Below are positions 32,726 to 42,168 of a stretch of 64,000 nucleotides of DNA, in pieces. Source of the DNA: CAZOJJ01 sp964580105 (GTDB lineage Bacteria; Bacteroidota; Rhodothermia; Rhodothermales; Rubricoccaceae). Positions within the stretch are counted from its first letter, which is position 1. The number at the start of each line of letters is the position of its first letter. Location of the stretch: the NCBI GenBank assembly GCA_964580105.1, contig CAZOJJ010000007.1, positions 1-64,000 on the forward strand, in the 5' to 3' direction. Made by a program: the position numbers and the translations under genes. Under the pieces are notes generated by a model. That model had not been told where the DNA came from, ran no database searches, and saw nothing but the letters and a program-made list of their open reading frames with translations.

Positions 32726-33592
32726 TCATTTCGCACGCCGAACTCGAACCAGGCCCTCCTGCGCCACGCTCGCCACGAGGCGGCCGCCGCGGTCGTGGAG
32801 CGTGCCGCGCGTGAAGCCCAGGGCGCCGGAGGCGCTGGGGCTCTCCATGGTGTAGAGGTGCCAGTCGCGCGCGCGGAAGGGGCGGTGGAACCAGATCGCG
32901 TGGTCGAGGCTGGCGGCCTGGATCTCGGGCTGGAAGTACGTGCGCCCGTGTGGGAGGAGGGCGGCGCCGAGGAGGCCGTAGTCCGAGGCGTAAGCCATGA
33001 CGGCCTGCTGCATGAGCGGCCCGCCCGGCACGTCGCCCGAGGCGCGCACCCAGGTGTACTGCCGCGGCTGGCGCGGCTCCGGCGCGAAGGGGTGGACGGG
33101 GTCCACGGGCCTGAACTCCATCGGCCGCTCGGTGGTGTAGACCGCCCGCTGCGGCTCCGGGATCAACGTGGCGATCTGCCGTGCCAGCTCCACGTCGGAC
33201 GGCAGGCCCTCGGGGCCGGGCACGCCCGCCGGCATCGGCGCCTGGTGGTCGAGTCCGTCCTCCTCGCGGTGGAACGAGACGGCCATGTTGAAGATGGGCC
33301 GGCCGTGCTGGATGGCCGTCACGCGGCGCGTGGTGAACGAGCCGCCGTCGCGGAGGCGCTCGACCTCGTAGATGATCGGCCTCTCGACGTCGCCCGGCAG
33401 GAGGAAGTAGGCGTGGAGCGAGTGGGCGAAGCGCGCCTCCTCCACCGTCCGCCCGGCGGCGACGAGGGCCTGGGCGAGTACCTGCCCGCCGAAGACGCGC
33501 TTCGAGCCGAGGAAGCGGTTCTGCCCCCGGAAGATGTTGACCTCGATGGGTTCGAGGTCGAGCAGGTCGAGGAGATCGGCGAGGGGAGTCAT
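32726..33592 (-). CDS. tesB: Acyl-CoA thioesterase II (TesB)
   Basis: This 288-residue protein is the length of TesB (double hot-dog fold), which hydrolyses acyl-CoA to fatty acid and CoA. Family blocks: NIFRGQNRFLGSKRVFGGQV near the N terminus, HSLHAYFLLPGD, FTTRRVTAIQHGRPIFNM, and in the second half VMAYASDYGLLGAALLPHG, LDHAIWFHRPF and GFTRGTLHDRGGRLVASVAQE. The Asp and Gln/Thr active-site residues lie in those second-half blocks. The start is set by the MTPLADLLDLLDL leader. It follows the amidohydrolase-propeller gene on the same strand after 70 bp. Confidence 0.93.
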   Translation of the reverse strand: MTPLADLLDLLDLEPIEVNIFRGQNRFLGSKRVFGGQVLAQALVAAGRTVEEARFAHSLHAYFLLPGDVERPIIYEVERLRDGGSFTTRRVTAIQHGRPIFNMAVSFHREEDGLDHQAPMPAGVPGPEGLPSDVELARQIATLIPEPQRAVYTTERPMEFRPVDPVHPFAPEPRQPRQYTWVRASGDVPGGPLMQQAVMAYASDYGLLGAALLPHGRTYFQPEIQAASLDHAIWFHRPFRARDWHLYTMESPSASGALGFTRGTLHDRGGRLVASVAQEGLVRVRRAK

Positions 33593-33662
33593 AGGCAAAC
33601 GAGGAAAGGAAGAGGAACGGGGAGGCTTCGTTTCCTCCACGCCGCCTTTCCTACCTCCTCTC

Positions 33663-36600
33663 TCAGTGCGCCTCGGCGGCGCAGTGGGGCAGGCCGAGCG
33701 ACTGCCAGACGGCGCCGTCGGAAGCGCCGTCGCGCTCGAACCAGAGGGCCGGGCGCTGCATGGGCTCCGGCGCAATTTGGTCCATCGTGTCGGCGTCGTA
33801 GAGGCGGCCGTTGGCCATCACGAAGCGGATCGAGCGGCTGTGCGCGAGGTCGTCGAGCGGGTTCTCGGCGAGCACGAGGAGGTCGGCCAGCTTGCCCGCC
33901 TCGAGGGAGCCGAGGTCGGCGTCGAGGCCGAGGTAGCGGGCGCCGTTGAGCGTGGCGGCGCGGATCGCTTCGAGCGGGGTCATCCCGCCCTGGCCGAACA
34001 TCCACAGCTCCCAGTGCGCGCCGATCCCCTGCATCTGGCCGTGCGCGCCGAGGTTGACGCGGACGCCGCGGTCAGCCAGTGCCTTCACGGCCTCGGCCAG
34101 TTCGACGTGGTAGTATTCGCTCTCGGGCGCCAGCGTACGGCGGCGGGCGCGGGCGTCCACCACGCCGCGCGGCGTGAAGGCGAGCAGGCGGTCGTCCTCC
34201 CACACGTTCGTGTGGGCGTACCAGTAGTTCTCGCCCCAGATGCCGCCGTACCCGACGATGAGCGTGGGCGTGTAGTACACGTCGGTCGCGCCCCACAGAC
34301 CGAGCACGTCGTCGTAGAGCGGGGCGACGGGGACGGCGTGCTCGATGCCGGTGTGGCCGTCCACGATCATGTTGACGTTGTGGAAGAACGTCGAGCCGCC
34401 CTCGGGAACGACCATCAGTCCCAGCTCACGGGCGGCCTGCAGGAGCTGCTGGCGCTGGTCGCGGCGCGGCTGGTTGTAGCTCTTGACCGAGACGGCGCCG
34501 ACGGCCTTGAGGCGGCGGAGGTGGCTGCGCGCGTCGTCGATCGAGTTGACCGTCGCGCGGAAGTCGCCGTCGGCGCCGTAGAGGATGGTGCCGGTGGAGA
34601 ACACGCGCGGGCCGACGATCTCGCCCGCCCTGACGAGCTCGGCGAGGCTGAAGACCGTCTCGGTGTCGGCCGAGGGGTCGTGCATCGTCGTGACGCCGAA
34701 GGCGAGGTTGGCGTAGTAGTTCCAGTTGGCGTGCGGGAGCGGGCCGTCGTAGAAGTGCCCCGCGTGCGCGTGTACGTCGATCATGCCGGGCATGAGCGTG
34801 TGGCCGCTCACGTCCAGCGTCACCGCGCCCTCCGGCACGGCCACCGAGGCGCGCGGACCCACGGCCACGATCCGGTTGCCTTCCACCACGACCGTCCCGT
34901 CCTCGATCACCTCGTCGCCGTTCATGGTGATGACCCGGCCGCCGACGAGCGCGACGGTCCCCTCGGGCGCGTCGAAGTCCGTCGTCAGGTCGATCCTCGT
35001 GCCGACGGTGTCGGGCTCGGGCAATGCGTCGGGCGCGTTCGCGCGGAAGGCGAAGGCCTCGTCGAGCGAGCGGGTGTAGACCTCGGGCCCGATCATCCAG
35101 CGGAGGGTTTCGGCGTCCACCCAGTGCAGCTCCGTCCCCGCATCGCGGCTGACGCGGGTGACGGGGAGCGCGCGCATGTCCTTGCTGAGTTCGATGTCGC
35201 CGCCCGTCCGCGGGAAGGGCGCGACGTAGACGTTGAAGGCGTCCACGAAGGCCACCCAGCGGCCGTCGGGGCTGGGGACGACCTCCGTCGGGTACTTCAT
35301 CGTGAAGTGGGTGCGCTCGTCGCCGCCGTGGAGGCCCACGCTCCGGTAGCTCTTGCTCAGCCCGCCGCCGGCGAGGAACTCGATGCGCTCGCCGTCGGGC
35401 GAAAAGCGCGGGTCACGGCCCGCGTCGGTGACGAGCCTCGGCTCGCCTCCCTCCGCCTCGACGACGTAGAGGCCGGTGTCAACGCCGTAGAGCGGGCCGC
35501 GGAGGCCGTTGCCGCCCTCGCGCTGGTAGACGACGCGGCGGCCGTCGGGCGAGAAGCGGGGCGTGCGGTAGTGGCCGGGCCGGTCCACGAGCACGCGGCT
35601 CTCGCCGGTGCGGAGGTCGAGCGTGCGGACGCGGCCGTAGTCCTCGTCGCTGAAGGTGGTGTAGACGAGCGTGCGGCCGTCGGGCGAGAACGACGGCTCA
35701 TACTCGAAGTGGTCGTTCTGGCGCGTGAGGCGCTCGGGCCGGCCGTCCGGCAGGGTCGTCTTCCAGAGGTAGCCGACGGCGTGGAACACGAACGTGCGGC
35801 CGTCGGGCGCGGTGGCGGCGTCGCGGAGCATCCGCACCCGGAACCGCTCCGGCGCCACCTCGACGGGGAAACGGGCGGCCTCGGTGACGGTCTGCTCGAC
35901 CTCGGCCGTGAAGGGGATCTCGGTGGCCGCGCCGGTTTCGGCGTCGAGGCGGAGGAGCCCGCCGTGGGCCCAGATCACGAGGCTCTCGCCGTCGGGCGTC
36001 CAGGCGTAACCGGGGTAGACGCCGAAGATGGCCCACGTCTCCTGCTGGTCGCGGCTGAGGCCGTCGTAGAGCGGGCGCGTGGCGCCGGTATCGAGGTCGT
36101 AGAGGAAGAGCACCTGCTCGTCACGCACGCGGCGGATGAACGCCAGCCGCTTGCCGTCGGGCGAGGGTTGCGGGCGGGCCGCGCCGCCCGGGCCGCGCAG
36201 GAGCGTCTCGACCTCGCCCGTCTCGCGGTCGAGGCGGCGGATGGCGTAGATGCCGGCGTTGGGGTCCTTGTTGTACTCGAAGGCCGGGCCGGGCGTGGCG
36301 TCCTCGGAGAAGTAGACGTAGCGGCCGTCGGGCGAGAGGGCGGGCTCGTTGCCCTGGTCCTGCTGATCGTTGCGGCGCTCGGTGAGTGGGAGGCCCGCGC
36401 CGCCGGAGCGGTGGTAGAGCCACAGCTCGCCCGCGCCGAGCGAGCGCGTGCCCGTGAAGTGCTTCCGCGCGATGACGTACTCGCCGTCGGGCGTCCAGAC
36501 GGGGTTGTTGAGGAGGCGGAAATCCTCCTTCGTGACCGGCGTCGGGTTCGACCCGTCGCGGGCGATGATCCAGACGTTGTCGCCGCCCGCGCGGTCGCTC

Positions 36601-36932
36601 GTGAACACGATGTGGGCGCCGTCGGGCGAGAAGCGCGGCTGGAGGTCGAAGGCCGGGCCGGAGGTGATGCGCTCGGCCGTGCCCCCCTCGATGGGGAGGA
36701 GGTAGAGGTCGCCGAGGAGGTCGAAGACGATCTCGCGGCCGTCGGGGCTTACGTCGAGGTTCATCCACGTCCCCTCGTTCACGGTGAAGCGGACGGTCTC
36801 GGTGGGGCCGTGGGCGGCGTTGACGTCCCACGCGCCGTCGTCCGAGGCCGCCTCGGTGGAGTCGGCGGCCGCCTGGGCGAAGGCAGGCGCGGCGAGAAGG
36901 AGGGCGAGGAGCGCGGGCGAGAGCAGACGCAT
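33663..36932 (-). CDS. Exported TolB-propeller/amidohydrolase fusion
   Basis: This 1089-residue protein starts with a signal peptide (MRLLSPALLALLLAAPAFAQ). Residues ~55-640 hold a long run of TolB/WD-like propeller repeats, each with a RFSPDGAHIVF or SPDGRTLVYTT turn. From ~655 the amidohydrolase domain starts (VALVGGRVITMNGDEVIEDG, then MPGMIDVHAHAGHF with the metal-binding HxH, GVNLGAHGQ and GARYLGLDADLGSLEAGKLA). This is a known Bacteroidota architecture, annotated as amidohydrolase or prolyl-oligopeptidase-like, with a peptide or cyclic-amide substrate assumed. It should act in the periplasm. A 3.5-kb open frame on the opposite strand is an artefact of GC-rich codons. Confidence 0.85.
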   Translation of the reverse strand: MRLLSPALLALLLAAPAFAQAAADSTEAASDDGAWDVNAAHGPTETVRFTVNEGTWMNLDVSPDGREIVFDLLGDLYLLPIEGGTAERITSGPAFDLQPRFSPDGAHIVFTSDRAGGDNVWIIARDGSNPTPVTKEDFRLLNNPVWTPDGEYVIARKHFTGTRSLGAGELWLYHRSGGAGLPLTERRNDQQDQGNEPALSPDGRYVYFSEDATPGPAFEYNKDPNAGIYAIRRLDRETGEVETLLRGPGGAARPQPSPDGKRLAFIRRVRDEQVLFLYDLDTGATRPLYDGLSRDQQETWAIFGVYPGYAWTPDGESLVIWAHGGLLRLDAETGAATEIPFTAEVEQTVTEAARFPVEVAPERFRVRMLRDAATAPDGRTFVFHAVGYLWKTTLPDGRPERLTRQNDHFEYEPSFSPDGRTLVYTTFSDEDYGRVRTLDLRTGESRVLVDRPGHYRTPRFSPDGRRVVYQREGGNGLRGPLYGVDTGLYVVEAEGGEPRLVTDAGRDPRFSPDGERIEFLAGGGLSKSYRSVGLHGGDERTHFTMKYPTEVVPSPDGRWVAFVDAFNVYVAPFPRTGGDIELSKDMRALPVTRVSRDAGTELHWVDAETLRWMIGPEVYTRSLDEAFAFRANAPDALPEPDTVGTRIDLTTDFDAPEGTVALVGGRVITMNGDEVIEDGTVVVEGNRIVAVGPRASVAVPEGAVTLDVSGHTLMPGMIDVHAHAGHFYDGPLPHANWNYYANLAFGVTTMHDPSADTETVFSLAELVRAGEIVGPRVFSTGTILYGADGDFRATVNSIDDARSHLRRLKAVGAVSVKSYNQPRRDQRQQLLQAARELGLMVVPEGGSTFFHNVNMIVDGHTGIEHAVPVAPLYDDVLGLWGATDVYYTPTLIVGYGGIWGENYWYAHTNVWEDDRLLAFTPRGVVDARARRRTLAPESEYYHVELAEAVKALADRGVRVNLGAHGQMQGIGAHWELWMFGQGGMTPLEAIRAATLNGARYLGLDADLGSLEAGKLADLLVLAENPLDDLAHSRSIRFVMANGRLYDADTMDQIAPEPMQRPALWFERDGASDGAVWQSLGLPHCAAEAH

Positions 36933-37104
36933 GGCGGCAGGCGGGTGGACGGCCCCGAAAGTTACGCGCGGGCTTCCATCGCTTCCGGCACCCGCAGCCG
37001 GCTCATCGCCGGGGTCGCCGCAGGCCCGGGGCGAGGCCGAGGAACGGCACCGCCCCGCGATTCCGTGCAATCGGCCGAGTTCTCACAACATCCGGCCGGC
37101 TCGT

Positions 37105-37112
37105 ATGTTTAG
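37105..37112 (+). promoter_or_regulatory. -7-like element TATGTTTA
   Basis: TATGTTTA differs from TAnnTTTG at the last base and lies 72 bp before the first small lipoprotein gene, in the only AT-rich part of the 252-bp divergent spacer 36933-37184. Confidence 0.4.
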
Positions 37113-37184
37113 AGGCCGGGCGCAGGAGGCAACCGCGCCCCGCCCTTCTTCTCTATCACCCACCCGCCCGCATGGGCTCTACCC

Positions 37185-37424
37185 ATGAAGAAGCTTTCCC
37201 TGCTGGCCGCGCTCGCCGCGTTCCTGGCCGTCGGCTGCGCCGACGAAACCGAGGTCGTGGTGCCCGAGGACGACGTCGTCCTCGAAGAGCAGGCCGACGA
37301 CGCGGCCGACGATCTGGACGCGGCCATGGACGACATGGCGGACGACGTGGACGCGGCCGAAGACACCCTGGACGCCGCCATGGACGGCGACCTGGACGGC
37401 GACCTGGACGGCGACGGCCAGTAG
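37185..37424 (+). CDS. Small acidic lipoprotein
   Basis: This 79-residue protein has a lipoprotein signal (MKKLSLLAALAAFLAVGC). The mature part is extremely acidic, with Asp-rich repeats: DDAADDLDAAMDDMADDVDA, then AEDTLDAAMDGDLDGD and a final LDGDGQ, the last three DLDG units coming from a 12-bp DNA repeat. It has no aromatic core, so it is probably unstructured. It is followed 169 bp later by a second small lipoprotein with the same kind of leader. No family is recognised. Confidence 0.65.
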   Translation: MKKLSLLAALAAFLAVGCADETEVVVPEDDVVLEEQADDAADDLDAAMDDMADDVDAAEDTLDAAMDGDLDGDLDGDGQ

Positions 37425-37593
37425 GCGTCCCCCCGCGTTCCCGGTCGCCCGACCCGCCGGCCCTCCGGTTTTTCACAAAGCGCGCGGCAACCTTCGAGCC
37501 TTTCGGCGGTTGAGGCGTGCGACCGGGGTTCGTCCGGTACCCAATTCACCCACCTCTCCCAGAGGACCTATCCGCCCATCCGGGCCATCACCC

Positions 37594-37785
37594 ATGAAGA
37601 AGTTCTTTGCCCTCACGTTCGTCGCCGCTGCCCTCGCCTTCACCGGCTGCGCCGAGGAGACCACCGAAATCGAGACGGAGGAGCCCGCCGTCATCGAGGA
37701 GCCGATGCCGGAGCCGATGCCGATGCCGGCCGACACGATGATCATGGACGACACGACCATGGTCGACACGACCGAGGCGATGTAA
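37594..37785 (+). CDS. Small acidic lipoprotein
   Basis: This 63-residue protein starts MKKFFALTFVAAALAFTGC, a lipoprotein signal, and continues as a Glu/Pro/Met-rich tail (EIETEEPAVIEEPMPEPM, then PMPADTMIMDDTTMVDTTEA). Both it and the preceding gene have an ACCCATGAAGAAG start context. A strong rho-independent terminator follows 25 bp after the stop. The function is unknown; the tail may bind metal or act as a spacer. Confidence 0.65.
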   Translation: MKKFFALTFVAAALAFTGCAEETTEIETEEPAVIEEPMPEPMPMPADTMIMDDTTMVDTTEAM

Positions 37786-37809
37786 GCGTTTCGACGCTCG
37801 CTTCAGCCT

Positions 37810-37839
37810 GGCCCGCGGATCCGCGGGCCGGGTTTTTTT
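37810..37839 (+). terminator. Rho-independent terminator
   Basis: A perfect 20-bp palindrome (37810-37829, half-site GGCCCGCGGA) is followed by GGG and seven T (37833-37839). It ends the small lipoprotein transcript. Its T-run overlaps the stop codon (37838-37840) of the convergent GH15 gene. Confidence 0.9.
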
Positions 37840-39799
37840 ATGCGGTCTCCCCCGTTGCCTGGGTGACGACGGGCTCGGCGGGCGAGCGGGCCGGCTCGGG
37901 CTCCGAGGGGTGCTGCCCGTACCAAAGCCGGCCGCCGACCTCGTCGAGCGCGCGGTCGAGGTTGTAGGCGGCCGAGATGAGACCGAGGTGGCTGAAGGCC
38001 TGGGGGAAGTTGCCGAGCGCCTGCCCCCGCAGCCCCGTCATCTCCGCGAACAGGCCGAGGTGGTTGGCGTAGCCGAGCATCTTCTCGAACATCACGTACG
38101 CCTTCCCCAGGTACGCCGGCTCGATGTGGCCGGCCCGCGCGAGCAACTCCACCAGCCAGAACGTGCAGAGGTTGAACGCCCCTTCCTCGGTGCCGCCCAC
38201 GCCGTCGCTCACCTCGTGGAGGTTGTAGCGCCAGACGAGGCAGTCCGACGTGAGCCCGCCCTCCTCGGGGGCCCGGAGCGTCTGCTCCAGCGTCGCGAGG
38301 GTGCGGGGGTCGTTGGGGCCGGTGAAGAAGACGAGGGGGAGGAGGAGGTTGGAGGCGTCGAGGGCGTTTCCGTCGAAGGTCTGGACGAAGGCACCGCGCC
38401 GCTCGCTCCATCCGCGCGCCATGATGGCCTGGTAGATCCGGTCGCGCGTCTCGATCCAGCGCTGCCGTGGGGCGGGGAGCGCACGCTTGTCGGCCAGGCG
38501 GAGAGCGCGGTCGAGGGCGACCCAGCACATCAGCTTGGAGTAGACGAACTGGTCGCGCAGGCCGCGCACCTCCCAAATCCCCTCGTCCGGCCGCTCCCAG
38601 TTCTCGCACACCCAGTCGACGTAGCGGACGATGTCCTGCCAGAACTCCCACGCGATGGGCGTGCCGTACTTGTCGTAGAGGTAAACGGCGTCGAGGAGCT
38701 CGCCGTAGATGTCGAGCTGCAGCTGGCCGTGGGCGGCGTTGCCGATGCGAACGGGCCGCGAGCCCATGTAGCCGTCGAGGTGGTCGAGCGTCTGCTCGGT
38801 GAGCGTCCGCCGGCCGTCGATGCCGTAGACGATCTGGAGCGGGCCGTTGGGATCATCCGGGATGCCGGCCTCGCAGCGCTCGCGGAGCCAGCCGATGAAG
38901 GCGCGGACCTCGGCGGTGAAGCCGATGCGGAGCAGGCCGTAGAGCGTGAAGGCGGCATCGCGGATCCAGGAGTAGCGGTAGTCCCAGTTCCGATGCCCGC
39001 CGACGTGCTCGGGCAGGCTCGTCGTCGGCGCGGCGACGATGGCGCCGGTGGGCTCGAAGGTGAGCAGCTTGAGGAGGAGTGCACTGCGACGGACCTGCTC
39101 GCGCCAGCGCCCGGTGTAGGTGCACGACTGCAGCCAGTCCCGCCAGAAGTCGGTGGTCTGGCGAAAGAGGGCGTACTCGGCCGTGCGGGAGAGGGGCCTT
39201 TCGAGCACGCCGCCGGCGTCGAGGTAGCGGAGTTCGAACGTCACGCGGTCGCCACGCGTGAGCTCGAAGTCGCGGACGACGGCCGGGCGGTCCGGATCGG
39301 CCTCGTCCACGTAGAGCGTGCGGACGGTAGAGAGGCCGAGGCGCACGCCGCGTGTGCTCGTGAAAACGGCCCCCTCGGGCGTCAATTCGACGCGGTGCGG
39401 GTCCCGGCCGTAGTCGAAGGCGGGCTGGCACCGAACCCGGACGTGGACCCTACCGCGCAGGACGCGGACGTGTCGGATGAGGCGGTGGTACCCCGCGTCC
39501 GGCCCGATGTCCCCCACGGGCATGTAGTCCACGATCTCGGCGGCCCCACGCTGATCTGCATAGCGCGTCATGAGGACGTTCGAGTCGGGGAGGTAGACCT
39601 GGAGACAGGGGAAGTCGCCGTCGAACGCGATCTGGAAGCGCCCCCCTTTCCGGCTGTCGAGGATGGCGCCGAAGACGCTGGGGGAGTCGAAGTGCGGGAA
39701 GCAGAGCCAGTCGATGGAGCCGTTCTTGCCGACGAGGGCGGCCGTGCGCATGTTGCCCACGAGGCCGTAGTCCTCAATGGGGAGGTAGTCCGAAGTCAT
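37838..39799 (-). CDS. GH15-family glucoamylase/trehalase-like hydrolase
   Basis: This 653-residue cytosolic protein matches the bacterial GH15 proteins found with trehalose genes. The N-terminal beta-sandwich begins YLPIEDYGLVGNMRTAALVG and continues GSIDWLCFPHFDSPSVFGAI. The (alpha/alpha)6 barrel has WDYRYSWIRDAAFTLYGL, a general-acid Glu candidate in DEGIWEVRG and a second in TEEGAFNLCTFWLVE. Family members cleave trehalose or alpha-glucans with inversion. It is third in an operon after otsA and otsB, 67 bp after otsB, so trehalose turnover is the likely role (inference). Confidence 0.9.
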   Translation of the reverse strand: MTSDYLPIEDYGLVGNMRTAALVGKNGSIDWLCFPHFDSPSVFGAILDSRKGGRFQIAFDGDFPCLQVYLPDSNVLMTRYADQRGAAEIVDYMPVGDIGPDAGYHRLIRHVRVLRGRVHVRVRCQPAFDYGRDPHRVELTPEGAVFTSTRGVRLGLSTVRTLYVDEADPDRPAVVRDFELTRGDRVTFELRYLDAGGVLERPLSRTAEYALFRQTTDFWRDWLQSCTYTGRWREQVRRSALLLKLLTFEPTGAIVAAPTTSLPEHVGGHRNWDYRYSWIRDAAFTLYGLLRIGFTAEVRAFIGWLRERCEAGIPDDPNGPLQIVYGIDGRRTLTEQTLDHLDGYMGSRPVRIGNAAHGQLQLDIYGELLDAVYLYDKYGTPIAWEFWQDIVRYVDWVCENWERPDEGIWEVRGLRDQFVYSKLMCWVALDRALRLADKRALPAPRQRWIETRDRIYQAIMARGWSERRGAFVQTFDGNALDASNLLLPLVFFTGPNDPRTLATLEQTLRAPEEGGLTSDCLVWRYNLHEVSDGVGGTEEGAFNLCTFWLVELLARAGHIEPAYLGKAYVMFEKMLGYANHLGLFAEMTGLRGQALGNFPQAFSHLGLISAAYNLDRALDEVGGRLWYGQHPSEPEPARSPAEPVVTQATGETA

Positions 39800-39866
39800 G
39801 CTCGGGTGGAAAGAGAAACGGGAGCCGAAACGCGCAGGGCGCGCCGCGTGTTCGGATCGTTCTCGC

Positions 39867-40583
39867 TCACTCCGCGTGCCGCCACCAGCCCCGCAGGTAC
39901 GCCACGACGGCGTCCACGTCCGGGAGGCGGTAGCGGGCGGCGGTCTCACCCTCGCCCACCTTCACCGTGACGGCCTCGGGATGCGTGGCGTGGAGCGCGC
40001 GGAAGGCATCCTCGTCGGTCACGTCGTCGCCGAGGTAAACCGGCGTGTGCTTGGGGTGCCGCGCGGCGATGCGGGCCACGGCCGTGCCCTTCGAAATCCC
40101 CCGCACCCGGAGCTCGACGACCTTCTTGCCCCAGATGGGCTCCAGCGCCTCGGGCGCCTCGGCGGCCCAGGCGTGGAGCGCCGCCTTCGCGGCGGCCTCG
40201 TCCTCCGCCTGGCGGTAGTGGACGGCGAACGCGGCGCCCTTGTCCTCGACACGGACGCCGGGCAGGTCCGGCACGGTCTCGCGCAGACGACGCAGCGCCT
40301 CGCCGTGCTCGGCGAGGCCGGGCCGCCGGACCGGACCGCCGAGGCGGCTCTCCTCGGCCCCGTGCAGCCCGACCGCCCGCACGCGGAGGTTGGGGAGGAA
40401 GCGGCTGAGCGCGGCGAGGTCGCGGCCGGTGACGAGCCAGACGGGGTGGTCGAGCGCGAGGAGGTGGAGGACGACGGGCACGGCCGGGTGCGGCCTCGCC
40501 TGCGCCGGATCAGCGACGAGGGGGGCGAGGGTGCCGTCGTAGTCGAGGAAGAAGAGGGGCTGGCCGGGGCGCGGCGGGGTCAT
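39867..40583 (-). CDS. otsB: Trehalose-6-phosphate phosphatase
   Basis: This 238-residue HAD-family phosphatase removes phosphate from trehalose 6-phosphate. The nucleophile motif is FFLDYDGTLAPLV (D14, D16). VWLVTGRDL, VGLHGAEES, a cap-domain KGAAFAVHYR, SKGTAV and YLGDDVTDEDAF (motif IV) follow in the standard order. Its start codon lies 1 bp after the otsA stop, so translation is coupled. Confidence 0.95.
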   Translation of the reverse strand: MTPPRPGQPLFFLDYDGTLAPLVADPAQARPHPAVPVVLHLLALDHPVWLVTGRDLAALSRFLPNLRVRAVGLHGAEESRLGGPVRRPGLAEHGEALRRLRETVPDLPGVRVEDKGAAFAVHYRQAEDEAAAKAALHAWAAEAPEALEPIWGKKVVELRVRGISKGTAVARIAARHPKHTPVYLGDDVTDEDAFRALHATHPEAVTVKVGEGETAARYRLPDVDAVVAYLRGWWRHAE

Positions 40584-40584
40584 C

Positions 40585-42033
40585 TCAGGCCGCTACCGGG
40601 ATGACGGACGGAACGGCGGCGGCCTGCCCGTCTCCGCCCACCTCGCGGGTGGAGGCGGGCCGGGCTCGTTCCAACGCCTTCAGGAACCGGTCGGCCCAGC
40701 CGTGGACGTCGAGGCGTCGGACGGCCGCCTTCATCCGCGCGAGGCGCTGGGCGCGCGCCTCGGCGTCGAGCGTGAGCGCCTCGTAGAGCGCCAGCGCCAG
40801 GCCCTCGGTGTCGTACGGGTTGGCCGTGATGGCGCCGTCGAGGTAGTCCGCCGCGCCGGTGAGCTCGGAGAGCACGAGGGCGCCGGGCCGTTCCAGCCGG
40901 CTCGCAGCGGCGAACTCGTGGGCGACGAGGTTCATGCCGTCGCGGAGCGGCGTGACGAAGGCCACGTCGGCCGCGCGGTAGAGCACGGCGAGCTCGGCCT
41001 GGTCGAAGGCGCGGTAGCGGTAGCGGATGGGCTCCCAGTTGCCCTCGGAAAACGCCCCGTTGATGCGGCCGACGGCCTCGTCCACCTCCCGCTTGAGCTG
41101 GTCGTACGTCTCGATGCCCGTCCGGCTCGGCGTGGCGATCTGCACGAGGGCGACGCGCCCGTGCATCTCGGGGTAGCGGTGGAGGAAGGCCTCGAAGGCG
41201 TCGAGGCGGAGGAGCAGGCCCTTCGTGTAATCGAGCCGGTCCACGGCCGCCACGAGGAGCTCGGCACCGATGGCCTCGCGGAGGCGCTCGGCGTCGCGGG
41301 CGGTCTCCTCGCTCACACCCATCGCCTCGAAGCGCGCGGCGTCGATGCCGATGGGGAAGGCTTCGGCGCGGATGGTCCGGCCCTCCCAGTGGATCGTCGT
41401 GCCGTCGATGTCGGCGCCGAGCAGGTCGCGCGCGGACTCGCGGAAGTTCTCGGCGTAGCCCTCGGTGTGGAACCCGACGAGGTCGGCGCCGAGCATCCCG
41501 CGCAGGAGTGGGCGGGCCGAGGGGAGGATGCGGAGAACCTCGGGGGCGGGCCAGGGAATGTGCCAGAAGTGGCCGATCGGGGCGTCCGGGCGGGCGGCGC
41601 GGAGCTTCTCCGGCACGAGCATGAGGTGGTAGTCCTGCACCCAGAATCGGGCGTCGCCGCGCGCGGCCTCCAGCGCGGCCTCGGCGAACCGCTCGTTGAC
41701 GGCCTGGTACGTCTCCCAGAACACCCGGTCGGGCTCGGCGTGATCGACGAGGTAGTGGGAGAGCGGCCAGAGCACCCGGTTGGCCATCCCGTTGTAGTAC
41801 CCTTCGAAGGCCTCGGCGTCGAGCGGGACGCGGTGGACGGTGAAGCGGGGGTCCGCCTCGGGATAGGGCTGGGTGAGGGGGGCGTCCTCGTCCGGTTCCC
41901 GCATGGCGATCCAGGCACCGCCGCGCTCTTCGAGGACCGGCAGGAGCGCCGTGGCGAGCCCGCCGAGACCGGGCACCCAGCCGTCCTCCGTGGGGCGAAT
42001 GGGGGCACGGTTGGCAAGAAGAACGAGCGACAT
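40585..42033 (-). CDS. otsA: Trehalose-6-phosphate synthase
   Basis: This 482-residue GT20 enzyme joins glucose from a nucleotide sugar to glucose 6-phosphate. Motifs: LVLLANRAPI and GGLATALLPVLEE at the N terminus, FWVQDYHLMLVPEKLR, HFWHIPWPAPEVLRILP, LVGFHTEGYAENF, and VAAVDRLDYTKGLLLRLDAF. The C-terminal LRDGMNLVAHEFAA and TANPYDTEGLALALYEAL complete the fold. It heads a three-gene operon, otsA-otsB-GH15, for making and probably breaking trehalose, a compatible solute in osmotic or heat stress. Confidence 0.97.
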   Translation of the reverse strand: MSLVLLANRAPIRPTEDGWVPGLGGLATALLPVLEERGGAWIAMREPDEDAPLTQPYPEADPRFTVHRVPLDAEAFEGYYNGMANRVLWPLSHYLVDHAEPDRVFWETYQAVNERFAEAALEAARGDARFWVQDYHLMLVPEKLRAARPDAPIGHFWHIPWPAPEVLRILPSARPLLRGMLGADLVGFHTEGYAENFRESARDLLGADIDGTTIHWEGRTIRAEAFPIGIDAARFEAMGVSEETARDAERLREAIGAELLVAAVDRLDYTKGLLLRLDAFEAFLHRYPEMHGRVALVQIATPSRTGIETYDQLKREVDEAVGRINGAFSEGNWEPIRYRYRAFDQAELAVLYRAADVAFVTPLRDGMNLVAHEFAAASRLERPGALVLSELTGAADYLDGAITANPYDTEGLALALYEALTLDAEARAQRLARMKAAVRRLDVHGWADRFLKALERARPASTREVGGDGQAAAVPSVIPVAA

Positions 42034-42168
42034 GGAGGGAGATGGGCGATGAACGGGGATGGGGATACGGCCTCCGCTACACGCTGTTCTCGCTTCCTCG
42101 CGCAATCGGGATTTGCCGGACGGGATTTAGCGATGCACTAACGCGAGGGCGCCCGGAGTGCCGCGCCG

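Noticed and set aside
33534..37112. 1192-codon open frame on the plus strand
   Set aside because: It is a mirror of the propeller/amidohydrolase and TesB genes, whose domains are unambiguous. Its translation has no recognisable motif.
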